Part shown: piece by piece, positions 54,616 to 64,000 of the stretch | How positions within the stretch are numbered: the first letter of the stretch is position 1 | Layout of the letters: each line of letters begins with the position of its first letter | NCBI GenBank assembly: GCA_025526935.1 | Contig: JAHLKD010000064.1 | Span: 1 to 64,000, forward strand | DNA from: Cladochytrium replicatum | Taxonomy: Eukaryota > Chytridiomycota > Chytridiomycetes > Cladochytriales > Cladochytriaceae | Length of the DNA stretch: 64,000 bases | Direction of reading: 5' to 3' | The notes under the pieces: model-generated | The model's input: only the letters and a program-made list of their open reading frames with translations | The model's database searches: none | What the model was told of the DNA's origin: nothing | Translations under genes and position numbers: made by a program

Positions 54616-54951
54616 TCAGTCCTCTGAGTCATCGTCTTCTTCGTCATTTTCCACAGATTGACTATCATGATCCAAAGTGCTCCAATCTTCTTCGTCTTCG
54701 TCCAGATCATCCCGTGCTGCTTCAAGTTTGCTCTCATACTCGCCGCTCGCATGATTGAACCTCCGGGCATAATTGCGAGCGCAATCGCTACATTTATGCG
54801 ACGTACATCCTTCTGGTGTGGAAACCACCATGCCGTAATGCCGCAGATGATTCGGGGAAGACCGAAGCGGTAAAGCCCTTTGCGCCATGTTAATCTCCCA
54901 TTTTCCGTAAGCAAACCCAACTGGCAAACGATGCGGGTTTGCTCCGGCCAC
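54616..54951 (-). CDS. Small hypothetical protein with acidic C-terminus
   Basis: This 111-residue frame begins MAGANPHRLPVGFAYGKWEI and carries a compact Cys/His cluster (CTSHKCSDCARN). It ends in a strongly acidic tail (DLDEDEEDW and NDEEDDDSED). The composition looks coding, but I see no partner exons, and the start may lie further upstream. It sits between an ankyrin-like pseudogene and its intact relative, so it could be a fragment. No function can be given. Confidence 0.35.
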   Translation of the reverse strand: MAGANPHRLPVGFAYGKWEINMAQRALPLRSSPNHLRHYGMVVSTPEGCTSHKCSDCARNYARRFNHASGEYESKLEAARDDLDEDEEDWSTLDHDSQSVENDEEDDDSED

Positions 54952-55133
54952 AAATTTGCCAATCGCATCAAGAACCCGTTGTCGTCGACTGCACGCATCA
55001 AACCTGAGCAGTTTTCAAAGTGTGATAGCCATCCCGCGCAATGTCAAGACTTGATCCTCTTCACTTCGTCCTCATGATATTATCAGACCGCCAAATTTAA
55101 ATTCTTGGGGTCAGACACCGGCACAGCAAATAA

Positions 55134-56087
55134 ATGCCATTATTGCTTCCAGTTGAAATCATCGTGCGCATCTTGTTGCTGCTGGAGCCCGAGTGTGGTC
55201 AAGCTGTCTTCAGTATTGCAACCTACATTCGTTCCCGCTTCGTGCAACTTCGATGCATCCATGCCGTGATGTCGATGGACTGTGCCAGCGCACTTGGCCA
55301 TGTTGACGTGTTGCAACTCCATCTCGACAGCCCAAACCCGTGCGTCTATTCTCCCGAATCGCTTTCCTTCTCCAGCAAAAACGGGCACGTCCACATTCTA
55401 GAATGGTGGAAGTCCAGCGGACTTCGAATGAAATACAAAAAGCATCCTATCGATTGGGCGGGCCAAGACGGCCACCTTGCGGTGCTCGAGTGGTGGAAAT
55501 CGAGCGGCTTTGAATTAAAGTACAGCGAAGCCGCCATGAACTGGGCGAGTCAGAATGGCCACGTTGGGGTGCTCGACTGGTGGATATCAAGCGGGCTCAA
55601 TCTGAAGTACACCGAGGACTCCATGAACTACGCAAGCGAGAAAGGCCACCTCGATGTACTCGAGTGGTGGCGCACTAGCGGTGTCGAGATGAAATGGAGC
55701 GAAAGGGCAATGGACTCTGCAAGCGAGAAAAATAACGTACAAGCCCTCGAGTGGTTGAAAAACAACACAAACAGGCATCTCTACACATTCAAATCGATGG
55801 ATGAGGCGAGCCGAAACGGCCATATAGCGGTTCTGGACAAAACTTTTCATCTCCACGTTCTCGATTGGTGGGTGGCAGCCGGCTTACCCCTCAAGTACTC
55901 TCATCTTGCGATAGACTTGGCCTGTCGGGGCAACAGACTGCAAATCCTGGATTGGTGGAAAAATAGTGGACTCGAGCTCAAGAAAAGTGGAAATGCATGG
56001 AATTGGGCAGTGCAGTTTGGAAGATGGACGGTGAGAGGGTGGTTGGAGGACAACAAATCATTGTTTGTGCAGAAAAATCAAATGTAG
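55134..56087 (+). CDS. Ankyrin-like repeat protein with F-box-like start
   Basis: This is a 317-residue intronless gene. MPLLLPVEIIVRILLLLEPE resembles the LP-x-E-x-x-x-x-I-L start of an F-box. About eight repeats of ~34 residues follow, of the type GHVHILEWWKSSGLRMKYKK, then the AxDWA block: helix 1 ends in LEWWKSSGL and helix 2 in MNWASQNGH. The WW-x-x-SGL signature replaces the usual ankyrin LLxxGA. The array ends with RWTVRGWLEDNKSLFVQKNQ. One repeat is compressed around ASRNGHIAVLDKTFHLHVLD. It probably mediates protein contacts, possibly as an SCF ubiquitin-ligase substrate adaptor; that is inference. A decayed neighbour lies directly upstream. Confidence 0.87.
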   Translation: MPLLLPVEIIVRILLLLEPECGQAVFSIATYIRSRFVQLRCIHAVMSMDCASALGHVDVLQLHLDSPNPCVYSPESLSFSSKNGHVHILEWWKSSGLRMKYKKHPIDWAGQDGHLAVLEWWKSSGFELKYSEAAMNWASQNGHVGVLDWWISSGLNLKYTEDSMNYASEKGHLDVLEWWRTSGVEMKWSERAMDSASEKNNVQALEWLKNNTNRHLYTFKSMDEASRNGHIAVLDKTFHLHVLDWWVAAGLPLKYSHLAIDLACRGNRLQILDWWKNSGLELKKSGNAWNWAVQFGRWTVRGWLEDNKSLFVQKNQM

Positions 56088-56702
56088 TTGGACCTCACGA
56101 TCACCACGAATATCTCAATCGCATCGAAACAGACTCGCTTGCCGGCTTTTATTTTTATTTATTTTTTGGCCCGCTCTCGTGATTGAGAATTATCCCGCTT
56201 TTGGACTGGATCAAATCCCACAGCCCGAACGAAGGTTTTTTGTAGTTTGACTTTCCCAACAAGTGTGCTCTTTTTTCACATGGCGACAACGATGTGCGAC
56301 AACCGAATCTCTTTTGTTCGTTCAGCCCGGAAGCGAGAAGACAAAATTCGGAATGAGGGAACCCAGAAGGGAGTCGTAGTTGTGTTGTCATCTAATCTCT
56401 TCATTTGTTTTTATTAATTGTGCTAGGTTGAAGTGTATTTGTCGGTGACACACCAGCTCGCTAGATAGATGAGGAGGCCAATGTGCCTTTAAAACGCCTG
56501 CCTCGGTATAATAATATTGTAATTAAGCAGGAAGATTGCAGACTTTGGGGAAGAAATTGGTTATGCTTAATGCACAACCCGAAGGATCCTATTTGCATGC
56601 CATTCTCCACTTTCTTATTGGGGAACGTCCACCTCCATGCTTGATAAGCCATCATTCTTATACGCGGGGTAGCACTCCGCGGCTTCAGTAGCTTGGAAGT
56701 GA
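56088..56702. other. Intergenic, no gene seen
   Basis: These 615 bp follow the ankyrin-like gene. Short frames only; no repeats or RNA genes are visible. Confidence 0.5.
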
Positions 56703-57167
56703 GTGGAATTAAATGCATGTTGGAGAAATTGGTGGCTGGTGTATATGTTATTGTGGCTAACTTTGTTTGATCTGCACAATTTGATGCGAAACGTCTTTTG
56801 GCTTGTCTTGATCATTATTTGGCTTGCTATTTGTTTCTGTTTGCAGTTCGTATCGATTGAATGTTTTTCCGGTGTTCTGTTATTTATATCAGGGCAAGTG
56901 GGTCTTGGGAAATACATTATCACAAATGGAGCGTATTTCACTGGTCTCTTCAAACTCACGAGCCCCAATCACAACATCATCACTCGTCCACTCCCACAGT
57001 CCATGACATCAGATCCAAATTTGGAAAATTCATTAGTTCCCATTTCGAAATCCTCCAGAGCCGCATCGCTTCCCACTGATGCGAATATAGGCAAGAACGG
57101 TGCGCAGGGAGAAAACATTGGAAAGATGATTCCGTGCGTTGTGCAAATAGATCCTTCAGGACGCTGA
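56703..57167 (+). CDS. Possible small membrane protein, weak call
   Basis: The 154-codon frame begins with two hydrophobic stretches (LVYMLLWLTLF and VFWLVLIIIWLAICFCLQFV) and ends with a Ser/Pro-rich polar part. On the opposite strand an equally long Ser-rich frame covers 56,969-57,391. I cannot tell which, if either, is used, and recognise neither. Confidence 0.25.
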   Translation: MELNACWRNWWLVYMLLWLTLFDLHNLMRNVFWLVLIIIWLAICFCLQFVSIECFSGVLLFISGQVGLGKYIITNGAYFTGLFKLTSPNHNIITRPLPQSMTSDPNLENSLVPISKSSRAASLPTDANIGKNGAQGENIGKMIPCVVQIDPSGR

Positions 57168-57908
57168 ACGCCGAATGGATTACCGGAACTGAAAGCGACT
57201 GAGGAAGGAGGAGTGGCTATAGAGGATGAGGCGGATGAGAAGGAGAAGGATGTTGCGGATGAGGAGGGGTAGCGGATGAGGAGAATGCAGTAGATGAAGA
57301 GGATGTCACAAATGAGAAAGATGTGGTGGAAGCGGTGGGATTCGCTGAATCGGGCCTGCGAGTGCTTTCTTAGACCCGTTCCGAACGACATCTACGCCAT
57401 GGCATCGTCCGCCACTGACGCTTGAACCCAACTTCGGGCTCCCACTGTTCTGGGTTCAGTCTCAACGAGTTTCGTTCCAGCTGCTCCAGACTCGCCGGAC
57501 AGCTAAAGGCAGACGAGATCTCGGTTTTGGGTAAGGAGGATGATGGGTAAGTGGCCGGGACTGGTGATGATGATGATCTATCTCGATGGATGTATCGACA
57601 ATCTGGCCGTGCATGACAACTTCTACGTCCATTACTTCTTCAACTGCTGCTGGCCCGTGAAGTCCAAGTTGATCTGCTTTCTTTTTAACATGACGGATTT
57701 CTCAGTAACAGCCCCTGCTGGCACGGGAGGAACGTTGGTTGACGACATCTCGGGTTTCGATGATTCCGGACGCAGAGGAAGAGGATGTGGAGGATGGACC
57801 CACAGATGTGCTCTTCAGAACGATTGGCAAATCGCTCTTAACAGCAACTAGGTCCATGTGTCTTTCCCCGCTGACTTCTTCGCAGCGACTGTTGCGCTTG
57901 AAGTAGAT
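57168..57908. other. Unresolved low-complexity stretch
   Basis: The plus strand has a purine-rich GAGGA-type run (about 57,190-57,340). On the minus strand this reads as Ser/Pro/Thr-rich sequence that could be exons of a gene continuing from 57,909-58,413. No splice structure could be settled. Confidence 0.3.
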
Positions 57909-58413
57909 CTAGGACAAAAAAAGTATTGGGATTAGAGTAGCAGAGGAAGAGGAGCTGGAAGAAGCCGCTCCCATGACATTGATCTGTACTCCGTTACTCG
58001 GAGCAAGCACTGTGTCCGCTTCGGCTGGTATTGGCGGAATGTGTTGGTTGCTAGGGCGGTGTACCGTGGGATTGCTGGCCATGGCATCGTTGCCAGTGGG
58101 GAGATTTATCTCCTGTGGCCCAGAGGAGAGTTTTGCGATCTGTTCACGAAGTTTGGCGTTGTCGGACTTAAGTTCTCGAATGTATTCTGTGCTTTCAGCT
58201 CTCTCGATTTCAAATTGACGTAGAGCAACTCTCCTGAAGTGAAAAGATTTCAGCTTCGTCCAACTTCCGGGGTTGTCGAATCTTCTGCTCAAACGCCTCG
58301 ATGATTTCTTTTCGTTTTGCCTTTAGACCATTGATGGTTCTGTCACTATCTTTGCGCTCCGTCTTCCTATCTTCTCGCTCCTTATATCTACCCGTGCGGA
58401 GTGAGTCTTGCAT
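57909..58413 (-). CDS. Coiled-coil region of an unresolved gene, possibly broken
   Basis: Two minus-strand frames read KERKDSDRT-like charged sequence and NGLKAKRKEIIEAFEQKI (58,210-58,413), then FEIERAESTEYIRELKSDNA and KLREQIAKLSSG (57,909-58,292). Both parts have heptad-like spacing of a coiled coil, and the second looks like a leucine-zipper-type helix. The frames overlap without an obvious intron between them, so either a short intron or a frameshift separates them. A bZIP factor is possible, but the basic region is not convincing. Confidence 0.35.
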
Positions 58414-59544
58414 TCATTTCGAAGTTCCTCCTGATTAGAAATCAATCTATCTCAAATCTTCACATTCGCAGGGGTTTCCTTCTGTGCAAGTCTCCTTGTT
58501 TTGGGTTTCGCGCTGGTCGGTCTGTACTACAGCGTCCACACGGGGTGACAAAGAACCATTGAAGTGACAAAGAACCATTGAAGAGCCTTCCAGGGCCGAC
58601 TGACCCTAGCCTCATACAAATATAAGTCAATTGCTTCAGGCAGAGTGCAATGCTGGCAACAAAGTGCTTCCGGAGTACGTTCTGGTCCTCCCGCCAAAGC
58701 ATTTCGGCGGTTAAGGGATGATGTTTCTGGTGTGGTCTGAGGTGCAAGCTACAAAATATCTTCACGGCTCCAGCGCGTCGCGATTGATCACGCGACATTC
58801 GCCGAAAAGGCTTTCGGATGAGCGAAAAAAGTAGTGTTATGTGCTGAGTGATATTACCAGGAGGGCTTCGATACAAACTAAATCTTGAGGACGATGATGA
58901 TAATGGCACACGGCAGTTGAAAAACACTTGGTCATTAGCTGTGGATGTCATTAGTGAATTGAAGACATCGAAGTTCCATTTGGCAGCAACCTGTATCAAT
59001 AGTAGTCGAAGGAGGAACAATAGAGCGAGGCTGTACGGGTCGCTTCTCTACTGAGCTCAAGTTTTAGTTGGAGAGTACACATGGCGATGCCGTCTGGCTA
59101 GAGTTCAAACCCTGAGTCTTGACATCCACGTAGAGCGCCTTCGAACATCAACCTAGTGCGCAAATATTAGGGTAATGAAAAGCCATTATAAGCCTTACCA
59201 GCTTCTCTTTCGCTCCATGGGTTGACGAAAGAGTTGACCATCTGTACACAACATGCTGAGTTGCGGTTCCGAACCCGAAACGTTCTTCTTAAGACAATTC
59301 ATCTGTAATTCCTGTGCCGATAAGGTATCGCTGGCAATGGGCGCACCTGCTGAATTGACAGATCGACAGATGTTCGTATTAAGAAATGCCCACCGTGGGA
59401 AAGGATTGGCCAAACTCGGAATTTCAGCGGAGCACTCATTTCATCTAATAAGTTACAACAAATCCGTCACCCCACACAGCCAGTATGGCACCCGTCCCAT
59501 TATCACAATCATAACACAGCGCACTCCATTTACAATTGTCTGCA
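58414..59544. other. About 1.1 kb without a supported gene
   Basis: A minus-strand frame of ~185 codons (58,460-59,020) has no recognisable motif. A direct repeat gtgacaaagaaccattgaa occurs twice in tandem around 58,546-58,583. The rest shows nothing I can name. Confidence 0.4.
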
Positions 59545-61022
59545 TCAGCGCGTTTTCGACTTTGCCTGCCTCGGTTTGACATCCTCGTCCTTCACTGCAT
59601 GCAAGAAAATCTCATTTGTAGCAGTCTGAGAGTACGCCTCGTGTCCCTGTTTTCAATTCAATCAGCCCATGATCACAGCATTTTCCATTCACGTACTTTG
59701 CTCCAGTCATAGCTCGCCGCGTAAGCAAAGATCGATCCGGTCCGATTGAATGCGCTACACGAAATCGGGTTGCCCACGCTAGGGAACACTTTCAACCTTT
59801 GCTTCGAATCCTTGTCCCAAAAGTTGAATGTGCCGTCCGACCCACTCGTGCTGAACGTGCCGTAAATGGGATGGAACGAGATCGCGTTGACGGCCCACAC
59901 GTTCTTCTCGTCGCGATGGCATTTGAAGCTGAAGTTGTTGCTAGAAACGCGACGTCCAATTGATCATTCTTCTCTGGCACAATGAGTTGCTAACACACAC
60001 CTTGATTCGTTCTCCGCCACGTACTGAATCCCAACACGGCCTTCGACTGATCCGACTGCAAATCCGTTCGCACTCGGAAAACATCCAATTATCCGGGTCT
60101 GGTGCTTCAGTGGGGATTGAATTACCTAGCAAAAGTAAACCGTGGAGCGTTAATCACTGATATCAAAAAATCATATTTGCACATACTCGGAAAGGAGTGG
60201 TTGGATTCATCAGGTTGTACACAACAATGTGGCGATCAGCGGTTCCAGCTACCAATAGGGCCTGTGCAAGGTCCATCGAATACAACCGCTCAGGCAATTG
60301 CGCGACCGCCACCGGGTTCGGAGTTCGAAGATCCCAGTACTGCAGAGAAGCACGTTTATTAATTCATCGTGTCAATGGACGTTGATACCTTGATGGTTTT
60401 GTCCCACCCACCGGTCACCAACACGTTCTGCATCTGTGGGGTGTCTGCAAACCGAATGCACTTGATCGGAGCGTCGTGCGCCGCAACCTGGGTATTCTGT
60501 CCACTCGAAAGATCAAGCATGCGAACCGCTTTGTCGGCACCGCCCGAAACGACTTTAGTCCCATCCTATTTCATCTCCCGCTTTCACTTTTTGGTTCGAC
60601 AATGCCAGCTCCAAAGTTACCTTGCTCCATGTTGTGCAGAGAACTGGCGCCTCATGTTGATAGCTTCCTTTGAATGTCGTTGTGCCGTTGGGTAGAACCT
60701 CGTATATCCGTGTCTGAATCCCATTGTCAATCACAGCCGGAAAAGGTTTCCAAGTTAAGGAGTCAGTGAGACTTTTTTGTATTTCGTGATGTATAAAGGG
60801 AAGGTTGCTCCCGCTCCCTGATAAGCAAATTGTGTGAATCACCTGGTTGTCCCAACTTGTGGCCGACAGAAAGTCGTGGACGGGACAGAAAGCGAGATCT
60901 GAGATGCCGTCCGTCGGAGGATTGCTAACCTAAAACGATTCGAGGTAAGCGCAGGTCTCGCTTGTCCACCGCCCCCCTACCGGCAAGTCCTTATGGGTTT
61001 GCTGTGTGCTCGTCTGGAACAT
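59545..61022 (-). CDS. RAE1: mRNA export factor Rae1/Gle2, WD40 protein
   Basis: Rae1 is a seven-bladed propeller at the nuclear pore that binds the Nup98 GLEBS motif and mRNPs. A short first exon [14 protein letters not shown] is spliced to [20 protein letters not shown] and LSATSWDNQ, the typical Rae1 start. Further exons read [79 protein letters not shown], the block [51 protein letters not shown] and [28 protein letters not shown] with a terminal FLH is diagnostic of Rae1. The family start usually has an FG-type stretch; here the N-terminus is short, so an additional 5' exon is possible. Confidence 0.94.
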
Positions 61023-61253
61023 CTCCAAATTGGTGTGGCGAATTTTTAAAAATGTTCAAAAAGAAATCTTAAATGTTTATTGAACCGGATTGACATGTTT
61101 TTTTTTCGACGTCTTGCCACTCGAAAAAGAGAAGTGAAAGCAGAACCGAGGAGAAACACAACACTGCTATGGATCTGTACAGGAATTCTTGGGAAAAACA
61201 AAGAAAAGTGCGGACTTGAAACTGGTGCTTTGAGTGCTTGACGTACTTGCACT

Positions 61254-63469
61254 CTACTTCTTCTGCTTGAGCATAGTTCTCCGCCCCAGAAAGCTGAACC
61301 GCATCCATCTCCCCGCACTATGATCCTCTGACGGCGTGCCGACCAATCCGCCGCTCTTCTCATCATCATGCACAGACTGATGATCAGGTTGAGTGATCAC
61401 ACCAGACATGCCTTTCCCAGCTGCAAAGTCCAACCCATGAACAGTCACGTCGCGCATCACAAACTCTTCCTCGGGAATTATCACCAACCCGGAATGATTC
61501 TCATACAACGATCCGGAGCTCGTGCTATCCCGTCTTCCTCCCTGACTACCCTTTTGTCGCTCCTCGATCGCCCCACCATTCCCACTTCCGCTCTTTTTCC
61601 CAGCGACCAAAACCAACCCATCCTCCTCCTCCTCATCACCGTCATCTTCGTCCTCTCCAAGCTTCGAACCCTCAGCAGCGTCACCAGCAGCAACATCCCA
61701 AACCTTCTCCGCCAAGTTCGGCAGCTCCTCGTCCCCGACCGAAGGCGCATCAACCCCAGCCTGCACATCGATCCTAAACACCGCTGACGGCGACACATGC
61801 AAGTTGAGCAACCCCGCACTGCTTGTCCCACCGCCTACGCTCCCGTTGGACTTCCACGAGTGCCCGAGCGCCGCAATCGCATGCGTCGTCATCACGCGTG
61901 GTGGGGGCGACGAAGACGGCGTGTTCTGAGACATCGACATGAGAGACACGAGACGAGGGTGCGTCGAATTGCGCGGAATGTCCACCGCCATCGACGATAC
62001 GCGCGTGCTAGAGTTGCTTGGGTACAAGCGCGCCGGTGATGGCGGAGCGACACCCCCAGGCGACGAGGGCTCGGCGGGCGGGATATCGACTATTTCGATA
62101 CCGGTTGTGAGTGCTTCGGGGACGGCGGTCACAATATGTGCAAGCTGCGCAGCCATCGGGTACGGATTATCGAGGTCTGGAGGAGCAGAGTCGGATAGGT
62201 GGGTGACGTCAAGATTAATCACAGTGCTGTCGAGAGGTGCAACAGCCAAAATGGACTTTGCGACCTGTCGCGCAGCCTCTACAAACTGAACGAACCACGG
62301 GTGTACAAGAGCTTGTCGGGCAGTGAGTCGCTCATCGGGATCAGGAGTAAGGCAGCGAGAAATAAATCCGATGGCTGTACGCGACGCAGAAAAGAGCTTA
62401 GGGGCAAGGTGCCACAGTGAAGGCTACAACGTACCGTTCTGTGAGATATTCGACCAGTATCGTTGAGGAAACGGTACTGGTTTTAACACAAGTTGCTTGA
62501 TTTCAGGGAAGGTCTTTGCTTCATGGAATGGATTAAATCCGCACAGTCTGGCATGCAATTAGTGCGATGCGATCATTTGGATATTCTTCAGACTTACAAG
62601 GTGTACGCGATGCAACCAACAGACCACATATCACACGGTTTACCGTGAGGTTTCTGGTGAAGAATTTCAGGGGCTGGCTCACGACGATCAGCTTGGCATA
62701 TCACACCAACTAGCATTGCTACATACCCGAGTATCTCGGAGTGCCTACGATATTTGTACGAAGTAGTTCGTCGCCATGCACTGTGCAGGCAACACCAAAA
62801 TCCATCACGATGATCTGCGAATCGGGGGCCATGGACTTGAACATAATGTTGTCAGGTTTCAAATCTCGATGACACTGATCGAAGAGAAAAGTAATAGCGA
62901 GAATAAATGATGGTTCTTTTCGAGCCATTATGTCCACGGCTACGTACTATGTCGTTGTCATGTATGAGCGCCAAGGCATCCACGAGCGAATACAATAGAA
63001 CCGCAGCGTCTTTCTCAGTGAACCTTCCGATAGGTGCAATGCGATCGAAAAGTACCCCACCGGTCGCTAGCTCGAGTGCAATATAATACGCATCGGTCGT
63101 CTGGAATGCGTCGTAAACACGAATGATGTTGGGATGCGAGATGCCATTCAAGATGGTCATCTCTCTGAGCAGACGGCCGCGCGAGACTTCTGGAGAAAAG
63201 TTTGGGATGGACCGCTTCAGGATGATTTTGAGGGCGCATGGGGTGTTTGTCGGAACGTGAACGGCTTCTTTGACAGCGGCACAGTTCCCTTTCCCTTGGA
63301 ACACAGTTCATCAGTAAGGATATCGAGTAAGACTCCAGCATATAGTGGTACCCAGGTGCCTCTTGATCGAGTATTCAGCGAGTTTCGCCTGGCCCTCCAC
63401 CTCAAGAGGATGAGGTGGGGGCGGGTTTGATGGCGACAACAGCGATTTGCTTGACTTCAGAAGGCCCAT
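61254..63469 (-). CDS. CAMK-family Ser/Thr kinase with predicted N-myristoylation signal and long acidic tail
   Basis: The start [15 protein letters not shown] is chosen because this frame runs into [13 protein letters not shown], the kinase beginning, and an intron then joins [12 protein letters not shown]. The kinase continues ALKIILKRS with the ATP-binding Lys, [83 protein letters not shown] / LCGFNPF and [20 protein letters not shown]. All catalytic motifs are intact. About six introns are used. The ~300-residue C-terminus is Ser/Pro-rich with an acidic run ([14 protein letters not shown]) and no obvious calmodulin-binding helix or EF hand. MGxxxS at the start fits N-myristoylation and hence membrane attachment. 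Confidence 0.85.
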
Positions 63470-64000
63470 GTTTTTCGAAATACGAATACGAACGTTTGAA
63501 CGTTTCGATGGTTTTATTTTCCTTCAAATTGCCGATCGAACACTCCACGACACCACCACATAAAGCAAGGGGCACCGCACGGTCACACGCGACGCCCAGC
63601 ACGGTGCGAGCACGCGACCAAAGGATATGGGAGACAACGAGAGGTGGGACCGGGGACGGCACACCATATTGATTATCTAAGATTATCGGAGAATCAGAAA
63701 GATAATCTTTGTGGACACACAGGTTACAGTCAAGCGTGAGGCATGTTCTCCAGAAGTTATTCTGTTATGGCATCAGTTGCAAAACTCAATAGCAGTTGTG
63801 TCATATTGTAGTTGGTCATATTCTTTGTACTAATAATTATCCACATTAACTTTTCATACAATCGGCCAGCGCTGAAACTATGTACGTTCAATCATAGATT
63901 GCTACCCAACTCATAGAAGATCAAAAAAGAAGCTATGAATCAACTATGCCATAGAAAACCCACAAGGGTTTGGGTGAGATGTGGCCCGCATGTCGCTGTC
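63470..64000. other. Upstream region of the kinase, window edge
   Basis: This should contain the promoter of the leftward kinase gene. A minus-strand frame to 63,662 overlaps its start but is out of phase and has no motif. From about 63,660 on the sequence is AT-rich with short frames only. Confidence 0.45.

Noticed and set aside
58460-59020. Minus-strand frame of about 186 codons
   Set aside because: Irregular composition, no domain features and no splice context; likely a chance frame.

Overview
The window looks like a piece of a fungal nuclear genome, most likely a chytrid. Nearly every recognisable gene carries short GT-AG introns (about 50-230 bp), genes are compact and often divergent, and several families are fungal: CSC1/OSCA channel with a prion-like tail, BUR1/CDK9, Rae1, ATP-type PEPCK, Old Yellow Enzyme, alpha-arrestin. 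The chytrid assignment is inferred from the WW-x-x-SG-L ankyrin-like family, the 7TM-like proteins and the aerolysin-like lectin genes. It is not proven by the sequence alone.

Region 1 (1-12.9 kb) is a repeat-rich block with no clearly intact gene. It holds an AT-rich tandem array of period 170 bp (256-850), a tRNA-like Pol III sequence (992-1064), and two long copies of one unusual repeat family (1100-2317 and 9930-11939). The family is built from hairpin-bearing ~170-bp head units, an ~800-900 bp body, and a tail of perfect odd palindromes GGACGG-T-CCGTCC every 33 bp that ends in a second odd palindrome. Two further stand-alone tails occur (8594-8790 and 11940-12234). Between the copies lie a decayed LINE (about 3440-6260), an antisense LINE-like piece, and head-to-head, intron-containing fragments of two host genes: the tRNA/rRNA cytidine acetyltransferase Kre33/NAT10 and a LAMMER kinase. 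The kinase fragment abuts a palindromic tail. A solo-LTR-like sequence closes the block.

Region 2 (12.9-32.2 kb) is gene-dense: a SAM-dependent methyltransferase, mitochondrial-type PEPCK, a GH30 glycoside hydrolase with an odd acidic N-terminus, a tetraspanin, a multi-pass membrane protein, an Old Yellow Enzyme, a CSC1-like mechanosensitive/osmosensitive channel, and the P-TEFb kinase CDK9/BUR1, which carries the namesake PITALRE motif.

Region 3 (32.3-36.3 kb) is an old, broken Ty1/Copia element on the minus strand plus about 1 kb with nothing recognisable.

Region 4 (36.3-64 kb) is gene-dense again: two tandem PQQ-type beta-propeller paralogues flanking a 7TM-like gene that has an in-frame stop inside apparently coding sequence; ORC6; a divergent pair of aerolysin-like lectin/pore-former genes with a fossil third copy at 49.7-50.6 kb; the N-degron enzyme NTAQ1 divergent from a double DJ-1/PfpI protein; a PPxY alpha-arrestin; an F-box/ankyrin-like gene with a decayed neighbour; the nuclear export WD40 protein Rae1; and a CAMK-family kinase with a predicted N-myristoylation start. 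The genes do not form one pathway. The recurring theme is housekeeping genes in head-to-head pairs, with lineage-specific duplicated families between them.
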